From Clavaria fumosa (taxonomy: Eukaryota; Basidiomycota; Agaricomycetes; Agaricales; Clavariaceae): a DNA stretch of 64,000 nt. This document shows positions 30,743-40,915 of the stretch, in pieces; positions within the stretch are counted from its first letter, which is position 1, and the number at the start of each line of letters is the position of its first letter. Location: the NCBI GenBank assembly GCA_951802425.1, contig OX637798.1:2666001-2730000 (forward strand). Reading direction: 5' to 3'. The notes beneath the pieces are model-generated. The model did not search any database. It was not told the DNA's origin and saw nothing but the letters and a program-made list of their open reading frames with translations. Made by a program: the position numbers and the translations under genes.

Positions 30743-31952
30743 TCTTTTTTTGGCATGGAGTCATCTCTGTCGGAGGTGATTTGTGCAGCACTGGCACTGG
30801 CCCGCAAGGTCTGCTTACGACACTTGTTGGCTTTGTGGCCTGCTATTCCACAGAATAGGCACAGATTATTGTCGAAATGCCATTGGCATTCCTCTGGAGT
30901 CAGTTTTCCATCCTGACCCAGATGAGCCTTCTTTGCGTCACTGGAGCTACCAGAGTTAGCAGAGCCCTCAGCAGCCTTTGGAACAGAGTTTCTGGAAGTT
31001 GAACTGGAGTTCACTGGACACTTTTCCGATGGTTTCTCGGACTTGGTATTAGAAGTGTTCAGGGACTTGGAACTATCCAAAGTCTCCTTTTTGATGGTGT
31101 TGTTAGGCATTGGAGCCTTAACGGAGTCCCGAGAGATCTCCTGCTGCCGAGCCCAATAACAACCATCAATCGCACTGGCTTGCTTGCAGAGTCCGCGGAG
31201 CATATCCGCGCGGTTAACACAGGCCAGTTCGTCCTTGATGCGGCTAGCAAGTCCTTTGTAGAACTGCCACTGCAACGCGTACTTGTCCCAATGGACAATG
31301 GACATGAATCTGTTGAACGAAATGGTATATTTTGTCAACTTCTGGTCCTTGCGCATCCGGAGGCGTTCGAGTTTGAACTCCGCCTCACGGATCGCGTCGT
31401 ATGGACCAAAGTTCTCTGTAAGTTGAGTGACAAACATCTTATAGTTCGAAAGGACCGGATGGCCTTCGCCATCCAGGATCATCAGTTTGAACCATTCCAG
31501 GGCAAAGCCCCAGAGAAAGGAAAGGACATAGTGTACCTTATGAGAATTGGACTTGAATGCTCTAGGGCAATCAAGGAAGTTCAATTGGCATTGGACTTGA
31601 ACACTCTAGGGCAATCAAGGAAGTTCAATTGGCATTGGACCAAGAAGCTTTTCAACTTCTTAGCATCCGAGCCATCGAAGGTATCAGGGTCGCGTGGTTT
31701 AACTGTCTCCGGGTGCTTGTTGGCGTCGATAATCTTCTGAAGGAGATGCACTGGAGTTAGTTCATGTTTGGCTCGAGGTGTCGGAGGTTCATTTAGCTCA
31801 TCGTCATCATCAGTGACTGAGGGATCTGACTCTTCGTCATGGTCCGGGGGTCTGGACACACTCGGAGTCAGAGTATTGTCAGCCAGTTCTGGGATGTCGA
31901 CATCATCGGCAACAGGAGGTGGAAGTCAAGCACCGGATCGTGTAGTAGGCAT
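30739..31952 (-). pseudogene. Element C copy 3 gag
   Basis: Start codon at 31952 (MPTTRSGA); codon 9 is TGA where copy 2 has CGA. A 44-bp tandem duplication at about 31553-31640 shifts the frame, splitting gag into 31859-31581 and 31584-30739. The core (LEWFKLMILDGEGHPVLSNYKMF) and zinc knuckle CLFCGIAGHKANKC are preserved. The stops in the two C copies sit at different arginine codons, so they arose independently. Confidence 0.88.
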
Positions 31953-31992
31953 TGTTGAGTTTGTATATATGAGGTTTGAAGTTTGAATATAC

Positions 31993-32705
31993 TGTCATGG
32001 TCCTAACAAGGTTAGCGGCAAAGGGGTTAGCGGAGCGAGCGGAGATGTTCAATCAGAGTCCGATATTGGAGGAACGGAGAAGTAAACAAGGAGAGGAAGA
32101 CTTATGGGACTGCGGCCTCAACATATGTGTTGTGCCACCACGTATATACTTGTCCCTATTTATCAAACAAAAACAATACCTAAGAGAGGATCAGAACGTA
32201 AGTCAAAACTCCGAAGTTGTTCGGAGTCCATCGGAGTGGGTCAGAGTGGGTCGGATGACATGGAAAACATCGAGGACGATGAGGACAAAGGCTCAGAGAT
32301 GTTTTTAGGATCAAGAGACATTAATATTCGAACTGAGGAGCAGGGAGATACAGGTGGAAACTTATACTGCAAGGACAGAGTATAGGAGTAATGTGAAACA
32401 ATGTACATATCAAATTACTAGGAGAGTTTCACCACATGTGCCTGTGCAATTTTCATGGAACAAAGAAACAACAACAAAAAGTGACTCCCATGGGTCAAGG
32501 GTATCCTCTCAATGGTAAACAGAATGAGGGGATGGAGGGAGAAGGTTCTAGAACGAAGTCCAAACAGTCCAAATGCTGGCGGAGTAAAGTCCGATGAAGG
32601 TGCAGAGCAGAGTGCACGGAGTTATGGCAGAGCGGATCGGAGTTGGTATGGAGCTCGGAGTCCGGAGTGGGGATCATGCTTATGCAAGCAGATGGGGTTG
32701 TAACA
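31993..32705 (-). repeat. LTR of family C, copy 3 (5' LTR)
   Basis: 713 bp, tgtcatggtcc to ggttgtaaca. The outside flank is gacag. The partner LTR is missing, so neither the age nor the target duplication can be read. Confidence 0.88.
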
Positions 32706-33380
32706 GACAGGAGGAGTGCTTGGCATGGGCTTGGCTGCCCATGGAGAGACCTGGACTAGTTCCAATTAGGATAGATTATCTGATGGGAACTGTCAGAGCG
32801 GTTATTGCTGATCTGCCTCCATCACGAATTGCAAAGTGTGGGAAAATGCAGGGAATGTGGGTGGGAGCACATGACAGGTGCTTATCACAGACCTGTAGAT
32901 GCCAGAGGGGGGTTGTGGAAATGGGTTTAAGGTTGTGGGCGGTCACGTGACTCTATGCTCGTTCCTCATCACGAGTTCCTAGCACACTGTGGGGTTTAGC
33001 GATGGTGGCTTATGTAAGCATTCCTGACAAAAAGGGTACAAGTATGGAAATGTTGTAGTATATATAGCAAACACTCTGGGAGTTGCCAGCATTCCCACAC
33101 TCAGCCCCCTACATCATGTGACATGCTCAGGCATGGGTCATGTGACTTATGGGACCCAGCAATTCCCACACAAAAGCTGTGCCACAAGTACAGCCACAAA
33201 CTTGCCAAATCAGTGACCCACAAATGTTCTTGCCCATTTCTCAGTCAATTTTCAAGCAATTCTCATGAATTTTTTTTGGATAAGACACTATTTGATCTGT
33301 AGATTAATGTGGAAATGTCAAAAGACAATATTAATTGATATTTTCTGTACTAATCCACCAAAATAAAATGGGTCTCAATT
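32706..33380. other. Gene-free spacer with LTR-like promoter words
   Basis: No gene. Words such as gcttatgtaagc (about 33010), tatatatagc (about 33060) and repeated catgtgac resemble parts of element A's LTR but are not collinear enough to define a copy. Confidence 0.35.
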
Positions 33381-34055
33381 TACAGCTGTTTGCAAATGTT
33401 TGGAGACTGTGGCACAATGCACTTTTTTTCACCTAAAAGTATTTTAGTCATTACTCAGTCAATTTTGAAGATATCACTGATTGAAAGTAGCCATTCTTCA
33501 TGAAAACAAGGGCTCTAGGGCCTTGTAAAAAGAATGAAGTGATTTGGTTGAGTTTTGAGAAAGTTGATTGAAAACTTCAAACAGCAATTTCTCACCCAAT
33601 CCTCCATGAATTTCCATGATATTATACTCATTCTATCGGCAATGATGAGCTGGAGGGCATGGTATGAGAGTTGAAAATATTTTATCAATATTCACATTGT
33701 TATCAGCAAACTGAATTTGTACATGGCCAGAAATAATGTAGGAGTTGATAATTTTTTTTCAACCTTAATACCATGTCCTCTAGCTCATCATTGCCAGTAG
33801 AATGAGTATAATATCATGGAAATTCATGGAGAATTGGGTGAGAAATTGCTGTTTGAAGTTTTCAATCAACTTTCTCAAAACTCAACCAAATCACTTCATT
33901 CTTTTTACAAGGCCCTAGAGCCCTTTTTTTTTAATGAAGAATGGCTACTTTCAATCAGTGATATCTCCAAAATTGACTGAGTAATGACTAATATACCTTT
34001 AGGTGAAAAAAAGTGCATTGTGCCACAGTCTCCAAATATTTGCAAACAGCTGTAA
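33381..34055. mobile_element. Foldback (inverted-repeat) element
   Basis: Two arms of about 308 bp, 33381-33688 and 33746-34055, are inverted copies of each other with only scattered mismatches. The outermost bases are ttacagctgt and acagctgtaa. The loop is about 57 bp. There is no coding capacity. The ends and AT-richness fit a non-autonomous foldback or MITE-type DNA transposon. No target duplication was recognised. Confidence 0.8.
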
Positions 34056-34679
34056 TAATGGTTCCAACAATGCTGCTGCATTAGCAATGTTCTGAAGGAA
34101 CAGAGTACTCAGCATATTCAGAACTGCACAGAATTTAAAATTTTGCATGAAATGTGAGTCACATAGCCCATAAGCACTCCAGTATTATTTCCAGAGCCTT
34201 GGAAGTCAAGATTGCACAAGCCATCATTTGGATACATGAAATGTCACTATTTACAGTAATCTGTCTTAGTGAAAAATTTAAGTCTGCCTAAGGCAGATTC
34301 AGTATGTAATTTCCCTTCTTCCTGATGTTTCTATAAAGCACAGCATCATTTGTTTGTGGGGAGCTTGTACATGCTCAGCTGGTTCGTGTAGGGTAGGATC
34401 TGTTGTCAAGCCGTCAATGTCGACTGAGGGTGGGATTTACGGCAAGAGCAACAGTCCGGAGTTGCGTAGCACGCACTGGCGCTTATTACAATTAGTCGTA
34501 GTCTAGTCAGACGCCCGGATCGCCTGTCTGTCCCGCATGCTCAGTACTCGGCACTCAGCAATCTGTGTAAGCCCTGACCCTTTCTGCTCTTGCTTGATAA
34601 CTGGCCTGGATCCTCCGTGCGACTCACACATGTATGTATAATAGTGCAGAACCACTGGCAGGGAGTACACTGTTACCGA
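34056..34679. other. Gene-free spacer
   Basis: No supported gene. From about 34370 the composition changes to more GC-rich, CpG-containing DNA, which continues to about 50.8 kb and marks the start of the host-gene patchwork. Confidence 0.4.
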
Positions 34680-36055
34680 CTACACGGACTGTGGGAACCA
34701 TGCAGTTATCTGTGCCACCTTCGCCTTCAAGTCACTTCCCTTGAACTTCAACGCCTCTGCACGAATACAAAGCTGCGCCCAGTCTTCATCCCCATCGCCT
34801 TCCGATTGATTCAGCGGGAAAAGAGTAATCGGGCCGTCTAGAAGCGCTTGCATTAGCCGAAGAACCTTTCCTTGTTCGCTTCCCAGTGTCCCTGCTGCTC
34901 GAGCAGCCTTGAGCTGCATGGTCCCAGCTGATGCACGACGACAGAGCCGGGCAATATTAGCCCAAGTCTTGATGTTCTCGCCCACCCAAGCGACAATATC
35001 AGCATGCGCAATGTCCATGGAGCATCTGGTCTCGGCTAGAGCGATGATCCTGTATTTCATGCAATATTGGTAGGCAGTCCCGTAGCCGGGGGTAGCCAGG
35101 CGATTTAGAATCTTCCCCAGGTCCGAACAACTTTCATCCAATATCATGTAAGCAGCGGAACGATCGTCTAGCGGTGTAACGGTAGAGCCAGGAGTGACTG
35201 GGTTGAAAAATTCATCTGGAGAGGGTGACAAAGGGCCTCGGGTGGTCGAAGTTACGAGGGTGGGTGGAGACATGATTCCTAGAGCCTCTGCTGGCCAGTC
35301 CTAACCGTCTTCAACATCAGCTTACACTAGGCAGGCAATCGTGTTCCGCTTACATTCTCTTGAACAACGTAGATGGTGAAAATGCTTTCAACGGCGGACA
35401 TATTGTTTTCCTTCAGGAATTCATCTCGAGCTGTGGAGTGGGCTATAGGGTCGATCCGGATTTCGGATTTCTCGCCGCCAAAAATGTCATCCCATGATCC
35501 AATGCGGGTTATAAATTGGTCATAATCCCCCGTAATGTCGAGTAGAAGCTGCGACGTGGCCACTAGTGTATGGGCGCCAACAGGCCATTTCGAGAGCATC
35601 CTTGAGGCAACAGATCCCGCTTGGTCCATAAGTCTTTGGAGGACGGTGGAAACAAGCGGACTTGCTGGTAAAGCTATGTCGCGCTCCAAGCAGGATCGTC
35701 GGATCCCTGCTGTGTCCCGACGAAACCCAACGAAAATGGATGAAACACGATTAACGATGTCATTTTGTGTATGGCACATCGAGAAACCCTGAGTTGGAAG
35801 AGGTGTAGAAGAAGAAAGGGATTCTAGAGAAGGGGATCTTGGCTCGCTAACGAGAGGTGAGACATATGGACCCCGAAGGCTGATGAGCGTGTCCAGAATT
35901 CGCTTGAAGTCTACGTCCGCGTAACCACCCGATTCGATGGGAAACAGGTCGCCTCCTAGACCAAAGGCTCGTTCTTGGCTGGCTCGGCGAGGTTGGGAGG
36001 GAGGGGGCGGTGTGAGCTCATGAAACATCCTGTCTATGCCGATAGTGACCCCCAT
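34680..36055 (-). CDS. Unknown protein, two exons
   Basis: Model: exon 1 36055-35354 (234 codons, MGVTIGIDRMFHEL...), a 68-nt intron with a gtaagc donor at 35353 and an acceptor at 35286, exon 2 35285-34680; 435 residues. It is free of stops and keeps a balanced codon use unlike the surrounding AT-rich repeats. The N-terminal third is Pro/Ser-rich (ELTPPPPSQP, SPSLESLSSSTPLPT); the rest looks globular and mostly helical. No domain is recognised. A further upstream exon is possible because a gtaagc/catag pair occurs at about 36058-36085. It may be an intact host gene or one more captured fragment. Confidence 0.5.
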
Positions 36056-36394
36056 AACCTATGATTTACACGGACAAAAAGCTTACCCCACCCATCATCG
36101 AGACCGCCATCCGCCTCTTCCCCAGAGGGATCGGATCGGTGTCGAGGAAAGCCTATGTTACACCTTTGAGCAGCATGCGAATATCTGTGGAGGGGACGTA
36201 CTGCCACAGTCATCGGGCGGCTGCGTTGCTGGGACGAATATTTCAACTGAAGGTAGGAGGACATCAGCAACTGCGAGGTCGATTCTTAGAGCATAAGAAA
36301 CAGACCATCCTCGTCGGAAGATACTACACCTTGAAGAACCCTCGATGTCAACGGCACCACCTCGTCATCCCGCGCGCGAGCGTGGCGGCGGCGG

Positions 36395-36745
36395 GTAGAA
36401 CGACGAACAGGAGTCGTAGAACGACGAACAGGAGTCGTAGAACGGCGAACAGGAGTCGTAGAACGAACAGGAGTCGTAGAACGGCGAACAGGAGTCGTAG
36501 AACGAACAGGAGTCGTAGAACGACGAACAGGAGTCGTAGATTCCATGTGGTATCTGTTGAGGACGAACATTCATCCTCTATATCTTCCTATGTCGTGGCC
36601 CGTCGTGGCAAATATTGCCGCCTCGTCTGGTCCGACGAGGGTGGTCTATATCTTCCAACCCATTGCTATGTCGTGGCCCGTCGTGGCAAATATTGCCGCC
36701 TCATCTGGTCCGACGAGGGTGAGTGGAAATCGACGGGTACCCTGA
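36395..36745. repeat. Composite minisatellite block 1 (21-bp and 79-bp units)
   Basis: At 36395-36540 units of 21 bp (aacaggagtcgtagaacgacg) alternate with 18-bp and shorter variants. A spacer (ttccatgtggtatctgttga) leads to about two units of 78-79 bp at 36589-36745 (tgtcgtggcccgtcgtggca...). The same two repeats in the same order with the same spacer occur at 43780-44335. The open frames across it (TTPVRRS-type on the minus strand) are repeat artefacts. Confidence 0.85.
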
Positions 36746-37130
36746 GCAAGATTGCCTCGTGGTGTCAAACCGCATTATAGACATCTGGCAGCATCCTGCT
36801 TTGTCAGTAGATTATGTAATACATACCCAGCAGCATGGCCAAAATCACATGACACACACAGCAGCACACATGCCAAATTACTGACCCACTTTCCACTACC
36901 CATATCTCAATAATGAGGCCAAAATAAGAAAATCTATCTTAAAGGATTGTCTCAAATATATTATAGGAACATTTTGTCTCACCAAAATGAAGCTTGAATC
37001 ATGCTGTGGAAGCCAAAACACTGGGTATGGGGAGTATGGGATGTGAGTGGACTAATTATGGGGACTGGCAATCCCCACTAAAGCCGTGTGTCACTTACAT
37101 AAGCAGTGTCTCTACCAGAATGGTACAACA

Positions 37131-38163
37131 AGTGAGACAAAATAATTTGAGTAGATTGTCCAAGATGAAATTTCTAATTTCTGCCTCAATATTTAAATAC
37201 GAGCACTGGTGGTGTAATATAAAATTATTGAGGTCAAAATTAAAAATTCCACTTTGGACAATCTGTTTAAAATAATTCTAGAATTGTTTTATCTCACTAG
37301 AATGAATTGCCAAACTCAATAGAGAGGTCAGAAAGGTGAGAATGATAAGTACAATACCAAATTGCATATATTGGGTGAGATAAAAATTGTAAAAATATTC
37401 TGATTGCTGGGGAATATGGACAACATACATAGGGACAATATCCCTCACTAAAACTAAGCTCAAAAGTGGCTGAGGAATGCAGGAAATGGCACACAGATAT
37501 CTGCATCCATTTATGGCAACATGATCTGGAAGTTACCATAAATGGATGCAAATATCTGTGTGCCATTTAGTGTTGCCACAGCTCGGCTTTTTTCAGCTTG
37601 GCTCAGCTAAACTGAGTGAGCCGTTGGACAATGCACAATGGGAGGAGAGATTTTGATACATCTGATCATTCACTCCTTCTGTGAGAGCCCAAAGCCACTT
37701 ATTCTGTGGGACTACCTGTTGATTTGAAGCCACAATACTCAATGCAAATTCCCAAAAAAGAAATCAGCTTGAGCTGTTGGCAACACTAGTGCCATTTCCT
37801 CCATTCCTCAGCCACTTTTGAGTTTAGTTTTAGTGAGAGATATTGTTTCTAGGTATGCTGTCCATATTTCCCAGCAATCAGAATATTTTTACAATTTTTA
37901 TCTCACCCAATATATGCAATTTGGTATTGTACTCATCATTCTCACCTTTCCAACCTCTCTATTGAGTTTGGTGATTTGTTCTAGTGAGATAAAACAATTC
38001 TAGAATTATTTTAAACAGATTGTCCAAGGCAAAATTTTTAATTTTGACCTCAATAATTTTATATTACACCACCAGTGCTCGTATTTAAATATTGAGGCAA
38101 AAATTAGAAATTTTGTCTTGGGCAATCTACTCAAATTAAATCCGTGATCATTTTGACTCACTA
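37131..38163. mobile_element. Large foldback element with nested MITE
   Basis: The left arm is about 37131-37497 and the right arm about 37790-38163. The arms are inverted copies over more than 350 bp, with mismatches and a small insertion near 38138. The distal part reads agtgagacaaaa on the left and ttttgactcact on the right. An inner palindrome (aatggcacacagatatctgc and its complement, 37485-37568) and a TA-flanked MITE occupy the centre. No coding sequence. Confidence 0.8.
37570..37786. mobile_element. Short TIR element (MITE) with TA target duplication
   Basis: 217 bp with terminal inverted repeats of about 15 bp (gtgttgccacagctc and gagctgttggcaacac), flanked by TA at 37568-37569 and 37787-37788. 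The size and TA duplication fit a Tc1/mariner-like or PIF-like miniature element. It sits within the larger foldback element, so it is the younger of the two. Confidence 0.65.
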
Positions 38164-38894
38164 ATACTAAGCTTCAAAATGTCTGTGGAAGCCTGCAACT
38201 TCGTCGCAACTTTTGGGTCAGTGATATAGTGGGAGGTCACAACATTTACAAACAACCCTGTGTTGGCAGGGATTGCCGGTCCCCATTACCTAAGGTAATC
38301 AATCACCCAAACACATGTAAGCATGACATAGTGGGTCACGTGATAGTATCTTTTTTTTTTTTTTTTTTTTTTTGAGTCAGCATTTATATACCGCAACATG
38401 TAGCAAAGACAAAGACATGGTTTGTAGAATTTATGGTCGAGTCGGTTTGCGGAGCACCCGTCCAGAATGGACGTCAGCGAGGCAACTAAAGGGCGTACTT
38501 GGTAAAGCTGGAAGCTGGTGTATTGTCCATAATCCAATGGGGGTTTCACTCCCATCATCACTATCTTAAATACACAGTGCCTAGGGCTATGCTACGAGGC
38601 AGTGCTAGTAGGTGCTTACAAAGTGTACAGCATTGATAAGAATCCATCAATGAGATCAGCTATCCATCAGATGATCATCGCTCAACAGCTTCAATTCACA
38701 ACACAGTTGTACGTATTGTATGTATGAGAATGAAAAGTATGGTATGTGTTGGGCTTGGAGGTGTGTGGTGCACATTTGGTGGGTTACATTGCTGTATTTA
38801 ATGTGGGTCAGGTGGCTCTGTTGGGTATGAAGCGGTGTCGGAGAGGTCAAACGTGATAGTAACCGTTTATGAGCGAGGCCTATCTTAGCTCAAT
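38164..38894. other. Gene-free spacer with 23-base T run
   Basis: No gene. A run of 23 T at 38351-38373 could be the A-tail of a minus-strand retroposon, but no element body was recognised. The remaining sequence has no clear repeat. Confidence 0.4.
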
Positions 38895-39931
38895 GTGCAT
38901 GTACTGTCTCCTTATCGTTGGCAGCGCTGTCAAGCCTTGCTCTATCCCAACATGATTGTTCTCTCTTGGATCGCCCCTGGCGGGGGTCGTGGTGTTGTCA
39001 CTTTGGATTTGTTGAACTGCAACGAGGTGCGCAGCGTTCCCAGTCCTGGACATCCTAGTGCACGAGAGGACATCAGGACGATCGCGGCACTAGAAATGGA
39101 CTCTCAAGAGGATGGAACTAGACTGATGGAAAGTGCTCTGTCCTTTCCAACTCTTATACGCGGATGGTGTTGAGAGGCTGGCAGCAGAGAGTGCTCGAGA
39201 GAGGGTTCGATGGGTCAGCGCGATCTGGTAAATTTTTTCCGTCTTTTTCTTCGCCCAAAACTACCAACAATTGATCATGTGCACTTTTCAAGGAGGCGCT
39301 GGACAGTCTATCACGCGTTCACCAACAGGCTCGATCCGGACGATTCGGTCCATCGACAGTGCAAGCCGCGCCGCTCTGGCTCTGGCTCTGCATCGACCGT
39401 GTTCGTACCGCCGCTGGAGAGCATACCTGACTTGTCCGATCTGCGTTCGCTCTCTGGAACGAGTGACGTGACTCGGCCGCACACACGCGCTGCTACGACG
39501 ACTGATGACACTACATATCTTTATCCGCCATACATGGGTGATGCGCAGGCCATCCTGCCGAGCAGGAGCGATAGCCTACGCAAGTCGACATCATTGGACG
39601 ACCTGCAAGGAGGGTACAAGCGTAAGCGGCCTACGAGCCTCTCTTTATCCCCCATTGCTCAAAGCAGTCCTGACAATTTTGGCATCGTCCCAGTTCGGGT
39701 AGTGGTTCCGATGCCGCTTTCTTTTCTGCTGGCTCTGGGGAGAGGAGTTCCTTCCAATCCCTCACGTCCCTTACTTCCGAGAAGAGCAGGACGAGGACTG
39801 ACCCCACTACAACTGTCACAGAGACACTGAGCAATGCAGAGACGTGCTGGGCGGATGGTTGCTGACCGACCCCTCTACAACTGTCACAGAGACACTGAGC
39901 AATACAGAGACGTGCTGGGCGGATGGTTGCT
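38895..39931 (+). pseudogene. PH-domain-type fungal protein fragment, frameshifted
   Basis: The first piece (38895-39120) reads LLYPNMIVLSWIAPGGGRGVVTLDLLNCNEVRSVPSP, then in another frame LLYADGVERLAAESARERVRWVSAIW, the end of a PH-like domain, followed by a gtaa..ag intron. The next exon continues EALD, then SGSIRTIRSIDSASR, STVFVPPLESIPDLSDLRSLSG, YLYPPYMGDAQ and SLRKSTSLDDL. I know this low-complexity order from agaricomycete PH-domain proteins. The tail TRTDPTTTVTETLS falls in a 68-bp tandem duplication (units from about 39811 and 39879). Several frame changes make it a pseudogene. It stops exactly where Prp6 sequence begins (39932). Confidence 0.65.
39804..39931 (+). repeat. 68-bp tandem duplication
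   Basis: aactgtcacagagacactga and its surroundings repeat with period 68 (39811 and 39879). The second unit differs from the first by a few bases. It lies in the tail of the PH-type fragment, right at its junction to the Prp6 fragment. Confidence 0.85.
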
Positions 39932-40915
39932 GCACGCAAATTGATAAAGACAGGTTGCGAAGAGTGCCCGAAGAGTGAGGATGTCTGGTTAGAGTCAGCT
40001 CGATTACATGCAAGTCGTCATTTCCAAACCATGTCACGAAACCGACTGAAAGCTTGTTAGAATCATTCTGATGCTAAAATTATTCTTACTAATGCTGTCC
40101 AACACGTTGGGCAAAGCGTTAAGGTGTGGTTGGCTGCCGCTGATCTCAAAAGTTATCTTGTGTCCAAGAAGCGAGTCCTTCCCAAGGGCAAGCCACCTTT
40201 TCTGCCTACTTGATGTCTGACTAATGACTATCCAGCTCTCGAGCACATACTAAATTCCGTTCGCCTCTGGAAGGAAATCGTCAACCTTGAGGAGTCCAGG
40301 AATGACGCACGTATTCTGCTGGCTCATGCCGTCGAAGTCATGCCTCTCGCGGTCGATCTCTGGCTCAATCTCACGCGTGTCGAGACTCCTGAAAAGGCTA
40401 AAGCGGTTCTAAATAGGGCACGAAAGGCCATATTTACATCACACGAGATCTGGGTCGCCGCTGGTCGTCTGTTGGAGCAAGAGGCTATGTCACTTGTCAA
40501 ATCTGCTGAGCAGCGCAAAAAGAATTGGATGCTGTGGACAAGACGATTGAGTTTGGGGTGAGAGAACTGAGGAGACACAAGGTTATGTTGACTAGAGAGC
40601 AGTGGCTGAAACAAGCAGAAGATTGCGAGCTGCAGGCATGACCCAGGACTTGCGAGGCCATCGTGAAAGCATCGATAAGGATGGATGTCGAGGAGCAGGT
40701 TCAAGGAACGGGTGGAGACGGCTCGGGCGATCTGGGCGTATGCGCTCAGCGTGTTTTCAGACAAGCAAGGTTTATGGGAGAAAGCAGCAGATCTAGAGAA
40801 AGGTCATAGCACAAGGTATGATACCCTCTATTGAGGATATTTTCAACTCAATCCGTAGTTCGCAGGGAATCGTATGACGCACTTCTGAAGGGGTTGCCTT
40901 ACCGCGCACCGCAAA
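39932..40915 (+). pseudogene. PRP6: Internal fragment of splicing factor Prp6 (HAT repeats)
   Basis: Consecutive exons read ARKLIKTGCEECPKSEDVW, then HSDAKIILTNAVQHVGQSVK, LEHILNSVRLWKEIVNLEES, ARILLAHAVEVMPLAVDLW, AKAVLNRARKAIFTSHEIW, VDKTIEFGVRELRRHKVML, ARAIWAYALSVFSDKQGLWE and RESYDALLK. These are successive HAT/TPR-like repeats in Prp6 order. Prp6 bridges the U4/U6.U5 tri-snRNP. Introns at 40010-40060 and 40188-40235 have GC (gcaag) donors and normal AG acceptors. Frameshifts near 40520 and 40630-40700 and an internal deletion break it. Both ends of the protein are missing. Confidence 0.88.

Larger units (their letters stand above)
26080..32705 (-). mobile_element. Element C, copy 3: near-complete Ty3 element with nested LTR
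   Basis: Minus strand: 5' LTR 31993-32705, gag, protease, RT, RNase H and the N-terminal part of integrase, cut off at 26080 by the truncated D LTR. A 1,984-bp solo LTR (27706-29689) interrupts RT. Without that insert about 4.6 kb of C remains. The missing part would be integrase core, 3' end and 3' LTR. Confidence 0.9.

Noticed and set aside
36395..36580. Arg/Thr/Ser repeat protein in the 21-bp array
   Set aside because: Frames are open only because the units are multiples of three, and the second block has different variants and stops.
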